Shown here: in pieces, positions 1 through 8,173 of the stretch
Numbering within the stretch: the first letter of the stretch is position 1
Layout: each line of letters opens with the position of its first letter
Origin: Arthrobacter globiformis
Lineage (GTDB): Bacteria; Actinomycetota; Actinomycetes; Actinomycetales; Micrococcaceae
Reading direction: 5' to 3'
DNA: 64,000 bases
NCBI RefSeq assembly: GCF_003261175.1
Contig: NZ_QLNP01000062.1
Location: forward strand, 1-64,000
The notes under the pieces: model-generated
What the model saw: the letters and a program-made list of their open reading frames with translations, nothing else
Databases searched by the model: none
What the model was told of the DNA's origin: nothing
Position numbers and translations under genes: made by a program

Positions 1-115
1 CAATTTAATAAAAAATCGGTATCAACAAACTTGGCACACTATTGAGTTCTCAAACAACAGACACACCCGGCACCACCCAAACCAACGTTCAGGATCGCTC
101 CGGAGCAACTTTTCA
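1..115 (-). other. rRNA operon leader (upstream of 16S)
   Basis: Read on the minus strand, 31-55 gives GTTTGAGAACTCAATAGTG followed by TGCCAA, the conserved leader motif found just upstream of 16S rRNA in many Micrococcales. An AT-rich stretch follows to position 1. The 16S gene itself should begin shortly beyond the left edge. A degenerate second copy of the motif (GCGCACTCAACAGTGTGCCG on the minus strand) lies at 193-213, upstream of the promoter. The assignment rests on recognising the motif, not on seeing 16S. Confidence 0.75.
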
Positions 116-144
116 AACTTACCCGCCCTGCCGAAGCTTTGCAA
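116..144 (-). promoter_or_regulatory. rrn promoter
   Basis: Minus-strand -35 TTGCAA (139-144) and -10 TAAGTT (116-121) are separated by exactly 17 bp. They lie about 60 bp upstream of the conserved leader motif, as expected for an actinobacterial rRNA promoter firing leftwards out of the window. Confidence 0.7.
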
Positions 145-587
145 ATCGGCGTTTCCGCGATTTTCGCTTGCAGGGAGGTCCCCGCCCGTCCGCGGCACAC
201 TGTTGAGTGCGCCATTTTTCAGGCTGTTAGAAAGGGGGTCGGTCGCTATTTTTCCGCTTCATCGGCGGCGACTCGAAAGACTTTACACGGCCGCCGGGGC
301 ACGTGCAAATCGACGCCAGGACGGCACGCATCAGGCGCTGGGACGCACGCATACAAGCACAGAGCCGCAGCGCGCCGGCGCTTTCAGGGACTCGGACGGA
401 GCGCCGGGGACGCCGTACCCGCCAGTAGGAGTTTCCCTGGAGATTGGTCTGCGCGTTACTCGCTCAACTAGACAGAACAGTCTGTCTCGCATAGGTTTCA
501 GATAGATCGCTGGCCCCATGGGCGGAGATCCGTTTATCGCTGAAGCAGAAACGGCGGATCAATGTGCATGTCCTAGAGGAGCCAAAA
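145..587. other. Gene-free rrn upstream region
   Basis: No credible gene; overlapping short open frames on both strands lack ribosome sites and family features. It holds the second rrn leader-like motif (193-213), which may belong to an additional upstream rrn promoter. It also holds a TetR-operator-like palindrome at 470-487 that precedes the small gene at 588. Confidence 0.6.
470..487. promoter_or_regulatory. TetR-type palindrome AGACAG-N6-CTGTCT
   Basis: A perfect 6+6 inverted repeat with a 6-bp spacer lies about 100 bp upstream of the small gene at 588. A similar palindrome, GAGACAG-GT-CTGTCTC, occurs at 11547-11562 upstream of the cyclopropane-fatty-acid synthase. Such half sites are typical of TetR-family operators. 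The regulator is not in the window. Confidence 0.4.
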
Positions 588-845
588 ATGGATGCCACCC
601 AGTTTGACCAATTTATCGCCGAGGCACTCACCACTGAGCGGGAAACGGACACAGTCTTCGGGCCCGACGAACTCTATGGCCTCTACACCAGCTGGTGCCT
701 CATCCACCAGTTGCAGCCGGCCGCCCCCGACTCCCTGTTCACAGCGCTTAGGGAGCGCGGCATCGATCCGGAGAACTGCGAATTGGCCATGACTGGTCCC
801 GCAGCCGCGGACTACATACTGGCAAGCGCCCCCAGCCTCATTTAG
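588..845 (+). CDS. Small conserved hypothetical protein
   Basis: 85 residues. The ATG at 588 is preferred over the GTG at 564 because AGAGGA lies 7 bp upstream of it. The protein is acidic. Residues about 25-60 (a YTSWCLIH segment, then LFTALRERG) resemble the short helical module at the C-terminus of phage/plasmid D5-like primases, a Y..WC....P.S...F...L..RG pattern. Stand-alone versions of such modules are common in actinobacteria, and no function is assigned. A strong hairpin directly after the stop closes the transcript, so this is a single-gene unit. A TetR-like palindrome about 100 bp upstream may control it. Confidence 0.75.
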   Translation: MDATQFDQFIAEALTTERETDTVFGPDELYGLYTSWCLIHQLQPAAPDSLFTALRERGIDPENCELAMTGPAAADYILASAPSLI

Positions 846-852
846 GCCGGAC

Positions 853-888
853 CACAGAAAGAGCCGATGCAAATCGGCTCTTTCTGTG
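853..888 (+). terminator. Rho-independent-type terminator
   Basis: A perfect 16-bp stem (853-868 with 873-888) with a GCAA tetraloop starts 7 bp after the stop of the small gene. The stem carries T-rich sequence in its descending arm rather than a long U tract. It separates the gene from the kinase downstream. Confidence 0.8.
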
Positions 889-985
889 TATCCAAAAACT
901 ATGTATCCGGCGCACACTGCTGTCGCAGCGCTTCAACGCACGAATATCGCCGGCCCCGGGGCCAGGCGGGAAATCAAGGTACCTC

Positions 986-2383
986 ATGGCCGTACAACCC
1001 GGCATTGCAGAAGGCGCAGTCATCGGCGAAAGGTACCGGGTGGTGGAACAGATCGGTTCCGGAGCCATGGCCAATGTGTACCGGGCCGTCGACCTGTCCC
1101 TTGAGCGCGAAGTAGCGCTCAAGGTCATCAACAAAAGCAACACCGCCCATGAAACAGCACGTGACGAGGACGCCGAAGTCAAAGTCCTGGCGACCCTGAA
1201 CCACCACAGCCTCATCACGCTCCTTGACGCCGGCGTGGACAGGGAAGAGCCCGGCCGCACCCGCATCTACCTGGTCATGGAACTGGTGGAAGGCCCGGAT
1301 CTCAAGCGCCGCCTGGCCGAAGGACCGCTCTCTGCCCGGCACACGGCTGAAATTGGCTACGACGTGGCAGACGCCCTCGCGTACATCCATGAAAGCGGCG
1401 TGGTCCACCGGGACGTCAAGCCCGGCAACATCCTGGTCTTCGACTACCAGCACGACACCGCCCGCATGCACGCCAAGCTGACGGATTTTGGCATCGCGCT
1501 GATGGCTGACGCGCCGGACCTGAACGACGGCGGATTCCTCGGCACCGCTGGTTACCTCAGCCCGGAGCAGGCGAAGGCCGAGCCCGTTGGCCCACCCAGC
1601 GATGTTTACTCCCTGGGCCTGGTGCTGCTCGAGAGCCTGACAGGGCAGCAGGCGTTTCCCGGCGACCCGTTGCAGAGCGCCCTTGCCCGCCTGATTGACG
1701 ACCCCCATATCCCGGAGGACATGGAGCCTGAGTGGCGGCTCCTCCTGGCGGCCATGACGGCACGTAATCCGGAGGACAGGCCGTCCACCACCGAGGTGAG
1801 CCAAGCCCTGTATGAGCTTTCTTTGAGCAGCCGCGGAAAGCACAAGGTGGACGCCACCGTCGTCCCCGCCGACGAGGAAGCCAGGATGCAGGCCGTGCAC
1901 AGCTACGGTATCCTCGACACTCCCCCGGACGGCGCCTTCGACACAGTCACCGCGCTGGCTGCCAGGCTGTTCTCGGTGCCGGTGGCCATCGTGTCGATCG
2001 TGGATCAAGACCGGATCTGGTTCAAGTCCCACCACGGCCTGGACGTGGAGCAGATCAGCAGGGATCCGGGCCTGTGCGCGTCGGCGATCCTGCAGGACGA
2101 TCTGTGGGTGGTGGAGAATGCACCGGAGGACCCCCGGACGCTGCTCAATCCGCTGGTCGCTGGGGAGTTCGGCCTGAAGTTCTACGCCGGCGCTCCCCTC
2201 AGGACCCGGAACGGCTACAACTTGGGCACCCTCTGCATCCTGGACTTCGAACCCCGCGCCATGACCGAGGAGGACCGTGCAAACCTGCGGGACCTGGCCG
2301 CGGTGGTCATGACCGACCTAGAGCTGCGGCTTGAGGCGGCCGCAGGGCTGCCCGCACAGCTGGATACCGGCGCCGTCCATTAG
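986..2383 (+). CDS. Ser/Thr protein kinase with C-terminal GAF domain
   Basis: 465 residues, cytoplasmic, with no transmembrane segment, unlike classical PknB. Residues about 10-275 form a Hanks-type kinase: glycine loop GSGAMANV (about 24-31), ALKV lysine, catalytic HRDVKPGN (about 142-149), DFG (about 167) and an SDVYSLG segment. All catalytic residues appear present. Residues about 295-455 form a GAF domain of the type that follows a YGILDTPPD entry motif (IWFKSHHG, LCASAI, LGTLCILD). Kinase-GAF fusions are taken to couple phosphorylation to a small-molecule or redox signal; the ligand is unknown. It stands alone, with no phosphatase or PASTA kinase nearby. Confidence 0.9.
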   Translation: MAVQPGIAEGAVIGERYRVVEQIGSGAMANVYRAVDLSLEREVALKVINKSNTAHETARDEDAEVKVLATLNHHSLITLLDAGVDREEPGRTRIYLVMELVEGPDLKRRLAEGPLSARHTAEIGYDVADALAYIHESGVVHRDVKPGNILVFDYQHDTARMHAKLTDFGIALMADAPDLNDGGFLGTAGYLSPEQAKAEPVGPPSDVYSLGLVLLESLTGQQAFPGDPLQSALARLIDDPHIPEDMEPEWRLLLAAMTARNPEDRPSTTEVSQALYELSLSSRGKHKVDATVVPADEEARMQAVHSYGILDTPPDGAFDTVTALAARLFSVPVAIVSIVDQDRIWFKSHHGLDVEQISRDPGLCASAILQDDLWVVENAPEDPRTLLNPLVAGEFGLKFYAGAPLRTRNGYNLGTLCILDFEPRAMTEEDRANLRDLAAVVMTDLELRLEAAAGLPAQLDTGAVH

Positions 2384-2562
2384 GGGCACCAACAGCGCCG
2401 CCCGGGCGGCCTATGTGAGGACATGCGCCTTGTCGATGGCGGTCCCAAGCTTTCCCTAAGCTCCAGCCACAACCATGGGGGCAGTCTGAAAGCGCAATTG
2501 GGGGCGACCATGGACTTGCACTTCAGCTTAACCTCCGTCCCCAGCAACCTGGGAGGTCGGGC

Positions 2563-4911
2563 GTGGCTATTCTTGACATTCACATCAATGACGGATTCGT
2601 TCCCATGGTGGACGGGTCGCTGGTCTACCACCGAGGCTTCGGGGATCGCCGCACCGCACTGAACGAGCCGAACCCGGCGTTGGCAATAAGCCCGAGAGTC
2701 ATCACCGCGAACGGAAGGGTGGTGGTCAGCCGGACTTATCCGCTGGGCGCTCCGGTGCCGCCGCATGGGAGGCCCTCGCCGCTCCGGCCGGACCCGGCAT
2801 TCCCCCGGCAGTTCCTTGCCCGGCAGGGCTACTGGGCCAGCTTCTTTCCGCCCCGGACGTTGATAGCGGAGAGCGGCAGCACCATCGAGATCATGCTGCA
2901 CAACAACCTCGCACAGCCACATGAGATGCGGTTCCACCGTGCCGGGGCCGGCGGGGCCGACGTCGGATCCGGACCGGTCGCGCCGGGGAAATCGAAGCTG
3001 CTGCGGTTTCCGGCGCCTTTGCCCGGGACCTACCTGTACACCGATCCGGGCAACCAGCCTGTGGAACGGACCCTCGGCCTGTACGGAGCCCTGGTGGTGA
3101 TCGATCCCCGCAACGCGTGGCGGCTTGCCCCGGGCAAGGCGGAGTTCGAACGCCAGTGGCTGTGGCTGTGCCACGACGTCGACTCCAACTGGGCCCGGAT
3201 CGCCTCGAAGGGGCAGAGGGTCGACCCAGTTGCCACCCCGGCGGTGCCCGACTACTTCACCATCAACGGCTACTCAGGATTCCAGTCGCTGGCACTCACC
3301 ACCGACACGGAATTCAACAGCAGGCGGAAAGAGGACACCCTGCCCTCCGGCCACCCCCGGGAGACAGACGTGCGCAACTTCAGCGCCAACCCATCGGCCG
3401 GGGCCATCCGCACCGGCCACCTCATGCGGATGCTCAACGCCGGCATCGCGGACCACCAGCTGCACTACCACGGCAACCATGTATGGACCGTCCGCGCCAA
3501 CGGCATCGACTTCCCCCGGTCCAACGGGCGGGTGTCGCCCCAGGGCGACGTGGTTCTCCAGCAGTGGGAGGACACCATCCAGCTGCAGCCACTTGAACGG
3601 AAGGAGGCAATGCTTCCGGTCCGGAGGCCGCCGGAGGTGATCGACCAGGTATGGAACGCGCGAACGGAGGACTGGACGTACCCCATGCACTGCCACGCAG
3701 AACCGTCACAGACGGCACGCGGCGGACTGTACCCCGGCGGCCTCCTGGCCGACTGGGTGCTTGCGGCTCAGCCTGTGCCGGATCAGGGGACGCCCCCGAC
3801 CGCTGCCGGTTCGCACCACACGTTCCGGAGCCAGGTGGACTTCGCTTCGGACCAGCCCCACGAAGGCAGCCCGGAGACGGAATTTCCGCTGAGGCCTGGC
3901 GTCTCCCTGGAGCTGGACTTCTTCAACAGAAAGTTCGAGTTCCCTGACGGGTCCGAGCACGAAATGTGGAGCTTTGAAGGCAACGACTTCGGCCGCCAGA
4001 TCCCCGGAACAACCGTCCGGATGCAGGAGGGCCAGCTGTTCCAGTCCACCATCAAGCCCAGCAAGCGGGTCCACACCGTCCACTGGCACGGCATTGAGCC
4101 AGACCCGCGCAACGACGGCGTGGGCCACACCTCATTCGAGGTCACAGGGCACTACACCTACCAGTGGCGGCCGGACGTCGCCGAAGCGGGCAATCCCAAC
4201 CGCGGCTCGGCGGGCACCTACTTCTACCACTGCCACGTCAACACGCCGCTGCACGTCCAGATGGGCATGTTCGGGGCAATCGTCGTCGACCCAGCGCCCA
4301 ATCCCGCTAAGCCGGCGCCTGCCGGTACTCGCCGTCATTCATTTGAGGGCCAGCTGTACGACATCGCCACGGAAACCATGATCGCGCCCTACTCAATCGA
4401 TCCGCGGTGGCACGAACTGAACCATGCCGCGGGGCTCAACGGCGAGGACGCGGGGCTGAACCGCTTCGAGCCGAGGCACTTCTTCCTCCTGGGCGGCAAC
4501 ATCCCCAACCGGCCAAGGGGCGACGACATCGTCTGGGCCATCTCCCAGATGCGCGCCAACGTCGTGCGGAACGGCAAGTACCCGACGCTGGTGCGCATGG
4601 TGAACGTCGACTACTTCCCCACCCTGACACGGATCACGGACGCGGCCGGCAGGCCCGCCAAGATCGCCGAACTGGTCGCCCACGACGGCCGGCCCTTCTG
4701 GACCACCCCCAGCCCCACAGGCCCGGCCGTACAACCTTCCGTAGCCGGCCAGCCGCTCCTGACCAACATCATCAAGTCCGGCGCCGCCGAGAAGTTCGAC
4801 TTCCTGCTGCGTCCTCCTGCTGCCGGGAAGTACACCATCAGCATCGATTTCCTGCACTGGATCACATCGGAGGTTCTCGCTACCAGGACTGTCACGGTCA
4901 CGGCTGCCTGA
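2563..4911 (+). CDS. Multicopper oxidase-like protein
   Basis: 782 residues. The GTG at 2563 is chosen because GGGAGG lies 6 bp upstream. Cupredoxin copper-ligand motifs appear twice: a first half with HEMRFH (about 119-124), HYHGNH (about 301) and MHCHAE (about 375), and a second half with HTVHWHGIEP (about 503-512) and YHCHVNTPLHVQM (about 553-565). The last is the HCH...H...M type-1/type-3 site of multicopper oxidases. The protein is longer than a laccase (about 450-550 aa), and no clear Sec or Tat signal is visible at the N-terminus, so the cellular location is uncertain. It is followed, convergently, by a ZIP metal transporter. The substrate is unknown; copper or phenol oxidation are possibilities. 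Confidence 0.85.
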   Translation: MAILDIHINDGFVPMVDGSLVYHRGFGDRRTALNEPNPALAISPRVITANGRVVVSRTYPLGAPVPPHGRPSPLRPDPAFPRQFLARQGYWASFFPPRTLIAESGSTIEIMLHNNLAQPHEMRFHRAGAGGADVGSGPVAPGKSKLLRFPAPLPGTYLYTDPGNQPVERTLGLYGALVVIDPRNAWRLAPGKAEFERQWLWLCHDVDSNWARIASKGQRVDPVATPAVPDYFTINGYSGFQSLALTTDTEFNSRRKEDTLPSGHPRETDVRNFSANPSAGAIRTGHLMRMLNAGIADHQLHYHGNHVWTVRANGIDFPRSNGRVSPQGDVVLQQWEDTIQLQPLERKEAMLPVRRPPEVIDQVWNARTEDWTYPMHCHAEPSQTARGGLYPGGLLADWVLAAQPVPDQGTPPTAAGSHHTFRSQVDFASDQPHEGSPETEFPLRPGVSLELDFFNRKFEFPDGSEHEMWSFEGNDFGRQIPGTTVRMQEGQLFQSTIKPSKRVHTVHWHGIEPDPRNDGVGHTSFEVTGHYTYQWRPDVAEAGNPNRGSAGTYFYHCHVNTPLHVQMGMFGAIVVDPAPNPAKPAPAGTRRHSFEGQLYDIATETMIAPYSIDPRWHELNHAAGLNGEDAGLNRFEPRHFFLLGGNIPNRPRGDDIVWAISQMRANVVRNGKYPTLVRMVNVDYFPTLTRITDAAGRPAKIAELVAHDGRPFWTTPSPTGPAVQPSVAGQPLLTNIIKSGAAEKFDFLLRPPAAGKYTISIDFLHWITSEVLATRTVTVTAA

Positions 4912-4940
4912 CCGGTCCGTTCGGACCGGCCGTTAAAGCT

Positions 4941-4982
4941 CGACGGCGGGTGGACGCCAGCGTCGCCGGCCACCCGTCGTCG
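4941..4982. repeat. Palindromic intergenic repeat, copy 1
   Basis: Arms CGACGGCGGGTGG (4941-4953) and its near-perfect inverse (4970-4982, one mismatch) flank a 16-nt loop. It lies between convergent genes, where it can act as a bidirectional terminator. Other copies are at 7786, 10166, 14050 and 17852. Confidence 0.7.
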
Positions 4983-4992
4983 GGGTCACCAG

Positions 4993-5748
4993 CTAGCCGC
5001 CCACGTGGTGGATGGTGAAGGCGGAGAGGAAGCCCACTGCGGCCACCAGGCCGGTGAGGTTGTGGTGCTCCTCGAAGGCCTCGGGGATCATCGTGTCCGC
5101 GAGCATGGCGAGGATTCCGCCCGCGGCGACGGCGGTGATGAAGGCGACCATGCTGTCGGGCGCGGTCTCGAGCGCCGCGTAACCGATCAGCGACGCGAGC
5201 CCGCACAGCAGGGCAATGCCGCCCCATACGCCGAAGACGTACTTGGCGCTGCGGCCCGCCTTCTTCATGCCTGCCGTGCTGGACAGCCCTTCTGGGACGT
5301 TCGAGATGAAGACGGCGGCGAGCATAGCCGGGCTCACGGTACCTGCCGTGATGAGGCCCAGGCCGAGGACCACCGATTCCGGAATGCCGTCCAGGAGTGC
5401 CCCGACGGCGATGGCCGTGCCGCTGCCCGGGTCGTCCTTCTCGGAAGGCTGCTGGTCCTTGGAGCGTTTCCGGTGCTTGGCCCCGGAGCGGGCCAGCAGC
5501 GCGTTGGCGCTGACATAGACCACCGCGCCGGCGAGGAAGCCGAGGACCGTGGGCCAGAGTCCCCCGCCCTGCACAGCCTCGTCCACGAGTTCGAACGCCA
5601 GCGCGGAGATGAGCACGCCGGCGCCGAATGCCATGATCGAGGAGACAAGCTTGGCGGGGATGTTCCATTTCCAGGACAGTCCCGAGCCGAGGACCAGCGC
5701 TCCGCCGGCCAGAGTTCCCCAAAACAGCGCCTGGGCCCACATGGGCAT
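4993..5748 (-). CDS. ZIP-family metal cation transporter
   Basis: 251 residues with about eight hydrophobic segments and a charged, variable loop at about 88-110, as in ZIP proteins. The segment GALLDGIPESVVLGLGL (about 117-133) matches the ZIP transmembrane-4 signature (H-N/D-x-PE), and ISNVPEGLSS (about 148-157) matches that of transmembrane 5. This places it with GufA/ZupT-like importers of zinc, iron or manganese. In TM4 the usual histidine is replaced (LLDGIPES), a variation found in some prokaryotic members. It converges on the copper-oxidase-like gene, with palindromic repeat copy 1 between them. Confidence 0.88.
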   Translation of the reverse strand: MPMWAQALFWGTLAGGALVLGSGLSWKWNIPAKLVSSIMAFGAGVLISALAFELVDEAVQGGGLWPTVLGFLAGAVVYVSANALLARSGAKHRKRSKDQQPSEKDDPGSGTAIAVGALLDGIPESVVLGLGLITAGTVSPAMLAAVFISNVPEGLSSTAGMKKAGRSAKYVFGVWGGIALLCGLASLIGYAALETAPDSMVAFITAVAAGGILAMLADTMIPEAFEEHHNLTGLVAAVGFLSAFTIHHVGG

Positions 5749-5908
5749 GGATGTCCGCCTTCCCCGGCCGTGAGGCCTCGATGAGCTTCGTTGGCTGTGG
5801 AGACGGCCTTGTTCAGGTACGCCCGCCCCGGTCCACGAGCATTCTCGCAGACGCGAAGTGCGAACCCGTGGCGGCAGGCCGGAGAAGGGGCAGGTCAGTT
5901 AGCGGCGG

Positions 5909-6928
5909 TCAGTTGCCGGGCCGGAGCCGGTGCCAGCCGCGGGTGATGCTTGCCCAGATCGCCCACATGGCGGCCGCGGCTGCGGCGAGTGTCAGTGCAG
6001 CTGTGACGGCCTGGCCAGCGGCGACGTACCGGATGGTGAGTCCTGTGAGGTAGGCGAGCCCGACGGCGGCCGCCACGCCCAGCGCGAACAGGACCAGCCC
6101 CGCTGCGGCGCGGAATGCGCGCTTCGCGGCCCTCGGTTTGCCGGTGGCGCTCGGCTCAATGCGGTCAAAGTCGGGGCACTCAATGTCAGAGCGCTCAAAG
6201 TTGAGGCGCTCAAAGTCGGGGAGCTCAGGCTCGGTCCGGCTCAGCTGCAGCAGGTCTGCGCTGCCGGTTTCAGCAGTGCCGCCGTTGTCGGCAATCAGGT
6301 GCGGGCCGCCGTCGGGCGTTTCAGTTTCCGGGTCAGAGTCGGTGCGGACGCGCCGGCCACGGCGGCGCTTGCCGATCGCCGTCGTCGGCCCCTCCCAGAC
6401 CTCGGCCAGAGTGGTGAAGCCGCGGCGGGCAGCGATGGCGAGGACGATCCGGGCGCAGGCCAGTGCGTGTGCCCGCGGCTCGTGACGCTCAACGGGCGGA
6501 AGGTCCAGCGCGGCCAGCACGTCGCTGAGGCGGTGCCGCGGCAGGGCCAGGTGATCTTCCGCGAGGTGCAGCGCGCAGTAGAAGTCCTTGGCCGGCAGGT
6601 CCAGATTCTGGTGCTCGGTGGTTTTGCGCATCACGGAGGCGGCGTAGGCGGCATCGAAAGCCACGATCGGATCCTCGGAGACGAACTGCAGAATGCCCTC
6701 GAGGGACATCTCCCAGTCGGCGGCGTCTTGGACGTCCGGTTCGGCGATGCCGTGGAGCTCCACGTGGACGGGATCAAAGTCATCGATGCCGGGCGGCGGC
6801 TTGATGAGCCACGACGCCGTGTCCACGATGTGCCCGTCCCGAACCTTCACCAGGCCGACGGCGCATGCAGAGCCGCGGTGGCTGTTGGCCGTCTCGAAGT
6901 CGATGGCCGTAAAACTGATTCCTGACAT
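5909..6928 (-). CDS. Exonuclease-like (DEDDh fold) protein with two C-terminal membrane helices
   Basis: 339 residues from the ATG at 6928, which has GGGAGG 6 bp upstream; an upstream in-frame start at 6964 is less likely. Residues about 5-165 match the DnaQ-like family: FTAIDFETANSHRGSACAVG carries the DxE motif. The later motifs have drifted: the usual HNAxFD reads AFDAAYAAS, and the final HDPxxDA reads HEPRAHALACA. A low-complexity acidic linker with repeated ERLNFERSD-like units follows (about 190-260), then two hydrophobic helices (about 270-325). It is therefore probably membrane-anchored and may be catalytically impaired. The domain fold is well supported; activity is not. Confidence 0.8.
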   Translation of the reverse strand: MSGISFTAIDFETANSHRGSACAVGLVKVRDGHIVDTASWLIKPPPGIDDFDPVHVELHGIAEPDVQDAADWEMSLEGILQFVSEDPIVAFDAAYAASVMRKTTEHQNLDLPAKDFYCALHLAEDHLALPRHRLSDVLAALDLPPVERHEPRAHALACARIVLAIAARRGFTTLAEVWEGPTTAIGKRRRGRRVRTDSDPETETPDGGPHLIADNGGTAETGSADLLQLSRTEPELPDFERLNFERSDIECPDFDRIEPSATGKPRAAKRAFRAAAGLVLFALGVAAAVGLAYLTGLTIRYVAAGQAVTAALTLAAAAAAMWAIWASITRGWHRLRPGN

Positions 6929-7077
6929 CCTTGCCTCCCCAGGGCATTGCACGGGAGGCCCCAAGCGCCGTTGCTTGTGACCTCCCGCACATGACTTCGT
7001 TATTCTTGCAGAGGGGATGCCGGATTACGTTCCCTGCTGAAAATGTGACGTGCATCATTCGGCCAATGAAAAGACAG

Positions 7078-7106
7078 TTGACACCTTCACCGGGCGGGAG
7101 TACCAC
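7078..7106 (+). promoter_or_regulatory. Candidate sigma-70-type promoter
   Basis: TTGACA (7078-7083), a 17-bp spacer and TACCAC (7101-7106) lie 62 bp upstream of the first ABM-like gene. The -35 is perfect and the -10 is moderate. Confidence 0.45.
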
Positions 7107-7167
7107 GGCCTTGGGCGGTCCAATCCTGGGCCGCCTCAGGTGATTCCGCAAGTATTAGGAGTACATC

Positions 7168-7464
7168 ATGCCTGTCGCCGTCATCCTGGACATTCCCGGA
7201 GCAACGCTTGAGCAGTACGACCAAGTCATCGAAAAAATGGGCTTCACAAAGGGCGGGCCAGGCGCCCCGGGCGGCCTGACTCACTGGGTGGCCGCCACGG
7301 AAAGTGGCATCCGCGTAGTGGACACCTGGCAGAGCCGGGAGGCCTTCGAGGCGTTCACCCGGGAGAAAACCGAGCCGTTCATGGCTGAGGTGGGCATGAA
7401 GGAGAAGCCGGAAATCAGCTTCTTCGAGGTCCACAATTTCCTGACCGCAGGGCCGGAATCCTAG
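7168..7464 (+). CDS. Small ABM-like / dimeric alpha-beta barrel protein
   Basis: 98 residues, ATG preceded by AGGAGT. The pattern of a strand (VAVILDIPGA), a helix (LEQYDQVIEKMG), a central strand pair (THWVAATESGIRVVDTWQS), a helix (REAFEAFTREKTEPFMAEVG) and a final strand (EISFFEVHNF) is that of the antibiotic-biosynthesis-monooxygenase / ferredoxin-like barrel fold. The same fold recurs in the next gene, 31 bp downstream on the same strand. The biochemical role is unknown; such proteins are often heme-, quinone- or stress-related. Confidence 0.8.
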   Translation: MPVAVILDIPGATLEQYDQVIEKMGFTKGGPGAPGGLTHWVAATESGIRVVDTWQSREAFEAFTREKTEPFMAEVGMKEKPEISFFEVHNFLTAGPES

Positions 7465-7495
7465 TCGTAATCCATCGCTTCAAAGGAGAAGCATC

Positions 7496-7759
7496 ATGGC
7501 CGTTTCACTAGTCCTTCACCGTGTTGCCGACTACGACGCATGGCGCGAGGTCTACGATTCCGTCGCCGACATGCAGAATGACGGCGGAGTCACCCAGCAG
7601 TCGGTCCACCGTATGGCTGATGATCCGGACAATGTCCTGGTCATCCACCACTTCGACACTGTGGAGACGGCAAGGGCATTCTTTGCCCGCCCGGACTTGA
7701 AGGACGCGATGCAGCGCGCCGGTGTCCAGGGCGAACCGCGGATCGAGTACTTCGAGTAG
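7496..7759 (+). CDS. Small cyclase/ABM-like protein
   Basis: 87 residues, with AAAGGAGAAG upstream of the ATG. The sequence runs SLVLHRVADYDAWREVYDS, then HRMADDPDNVLVIHHFDTVETARAFFARPDLKDAM and a final EPRIEYFE strand. This is the dimeric alpha-beta barrel layout seen in the preceding gene, although the two share little direct identity. Both are likely co-transcribed from the promoter near 7078 and terminated by the perfect palindrome at 7786. No catalytic residues can be named. Confidence 0.8.
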   Translation: MAVSLVLHRVADYDAWREVYDSVADMQNDGGVTQQSVHRMADDPDNVLVIHHFDTVETARAFFARPDLKDAMQRAGVQGEPRIEYFE

Positions 7760-7785
7760 CGCCGTTCCGGGGTATCAGGAAACCC

Positions 7786-7828
7786 CGACGGCGGGTGGCC
7801 GGCTACGTTAGCCGGCCACCCGCCGTCG
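7786..7828. repeat. Palindromic intergenic repeat, copy 2
   Basis: A perfect 20-bp stem (7786-7805 with 7809-7828) has a 3-nt loop. The left arm begins CGACGGCGGGTGGCCGGC. It lies between convergent genes and can form a very stable hairpin in either transcript. Confidence 0.85.
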
Positions 7829-7900
7829 TGATGGTTGAGCTTGGGCCCACGCCGGCAGGGCTCCCTGGCCCGAGCTTGCGAGGTTAGGGTGCGGGCAGGA

Positions 7901-8173
7901 CTAGCGCCCCGGGTTCGGATCCACACCCTCGGTGGTCCCCAATCCGCCGTCGTTCTCCTCACCGGCAGCGCCCTGGCCGTCGAACGTCAGAGTTGCCGCC
8001 TGCGTGACCGGCTCATCGTCCAGCGGCTGGTCCTTGTGTCGGGCTTCCTGAAGGTGCTGTTCCAGTTTCTCTTCCGCATCCCGCCGGCGCTGGCCAACGG
8101 TGCGCATCTGCTGGGTGGTGGGTGCCGCATGCGCGTGCAGGTGCGGCCCATGATCCGGAAAAAACTCGCTCAT
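7901..8173 (-). CDS. Small hydrophilic hypothetical protein
   Basis: 90 residues if started at the ATG at 8173; longer in-frame starts reach 8314 but begin with arginine-rich, non-native-looking sequence. No ribosome site is convincing. The protein is charged, with a histidine-rich start (PDHGPHLHAHAAP), a probable short helix (QRRRDAEEKLEQHLQEARHKD) and an acidic, glycine-rich tail. No family is recognised. It is divergently placed from the next small frame. Confidence 0.45.
   Translation of the reverse strand: MSEFFPDHGPHLHAHAAPTTQQMRTVGQRRRDAEEKLEQHLQEARHKDQPLDDEPVTQAATLTFDGQGAAGEENDGGLGTTEGVDPNPGR

Noticed and set aside
139-652. Overlapping open frames on both strands near the left edge
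   Set aside because: They overlap the rrn promoter and upstream region, lack ribosome sites and have arginine/proline-rich shadow-like composition.
974-2035. Long minus-strand frame opposite the kinase gene
   Set aside because: A high-GC antisense shadow of the kinase; no family features and no ribosome site.
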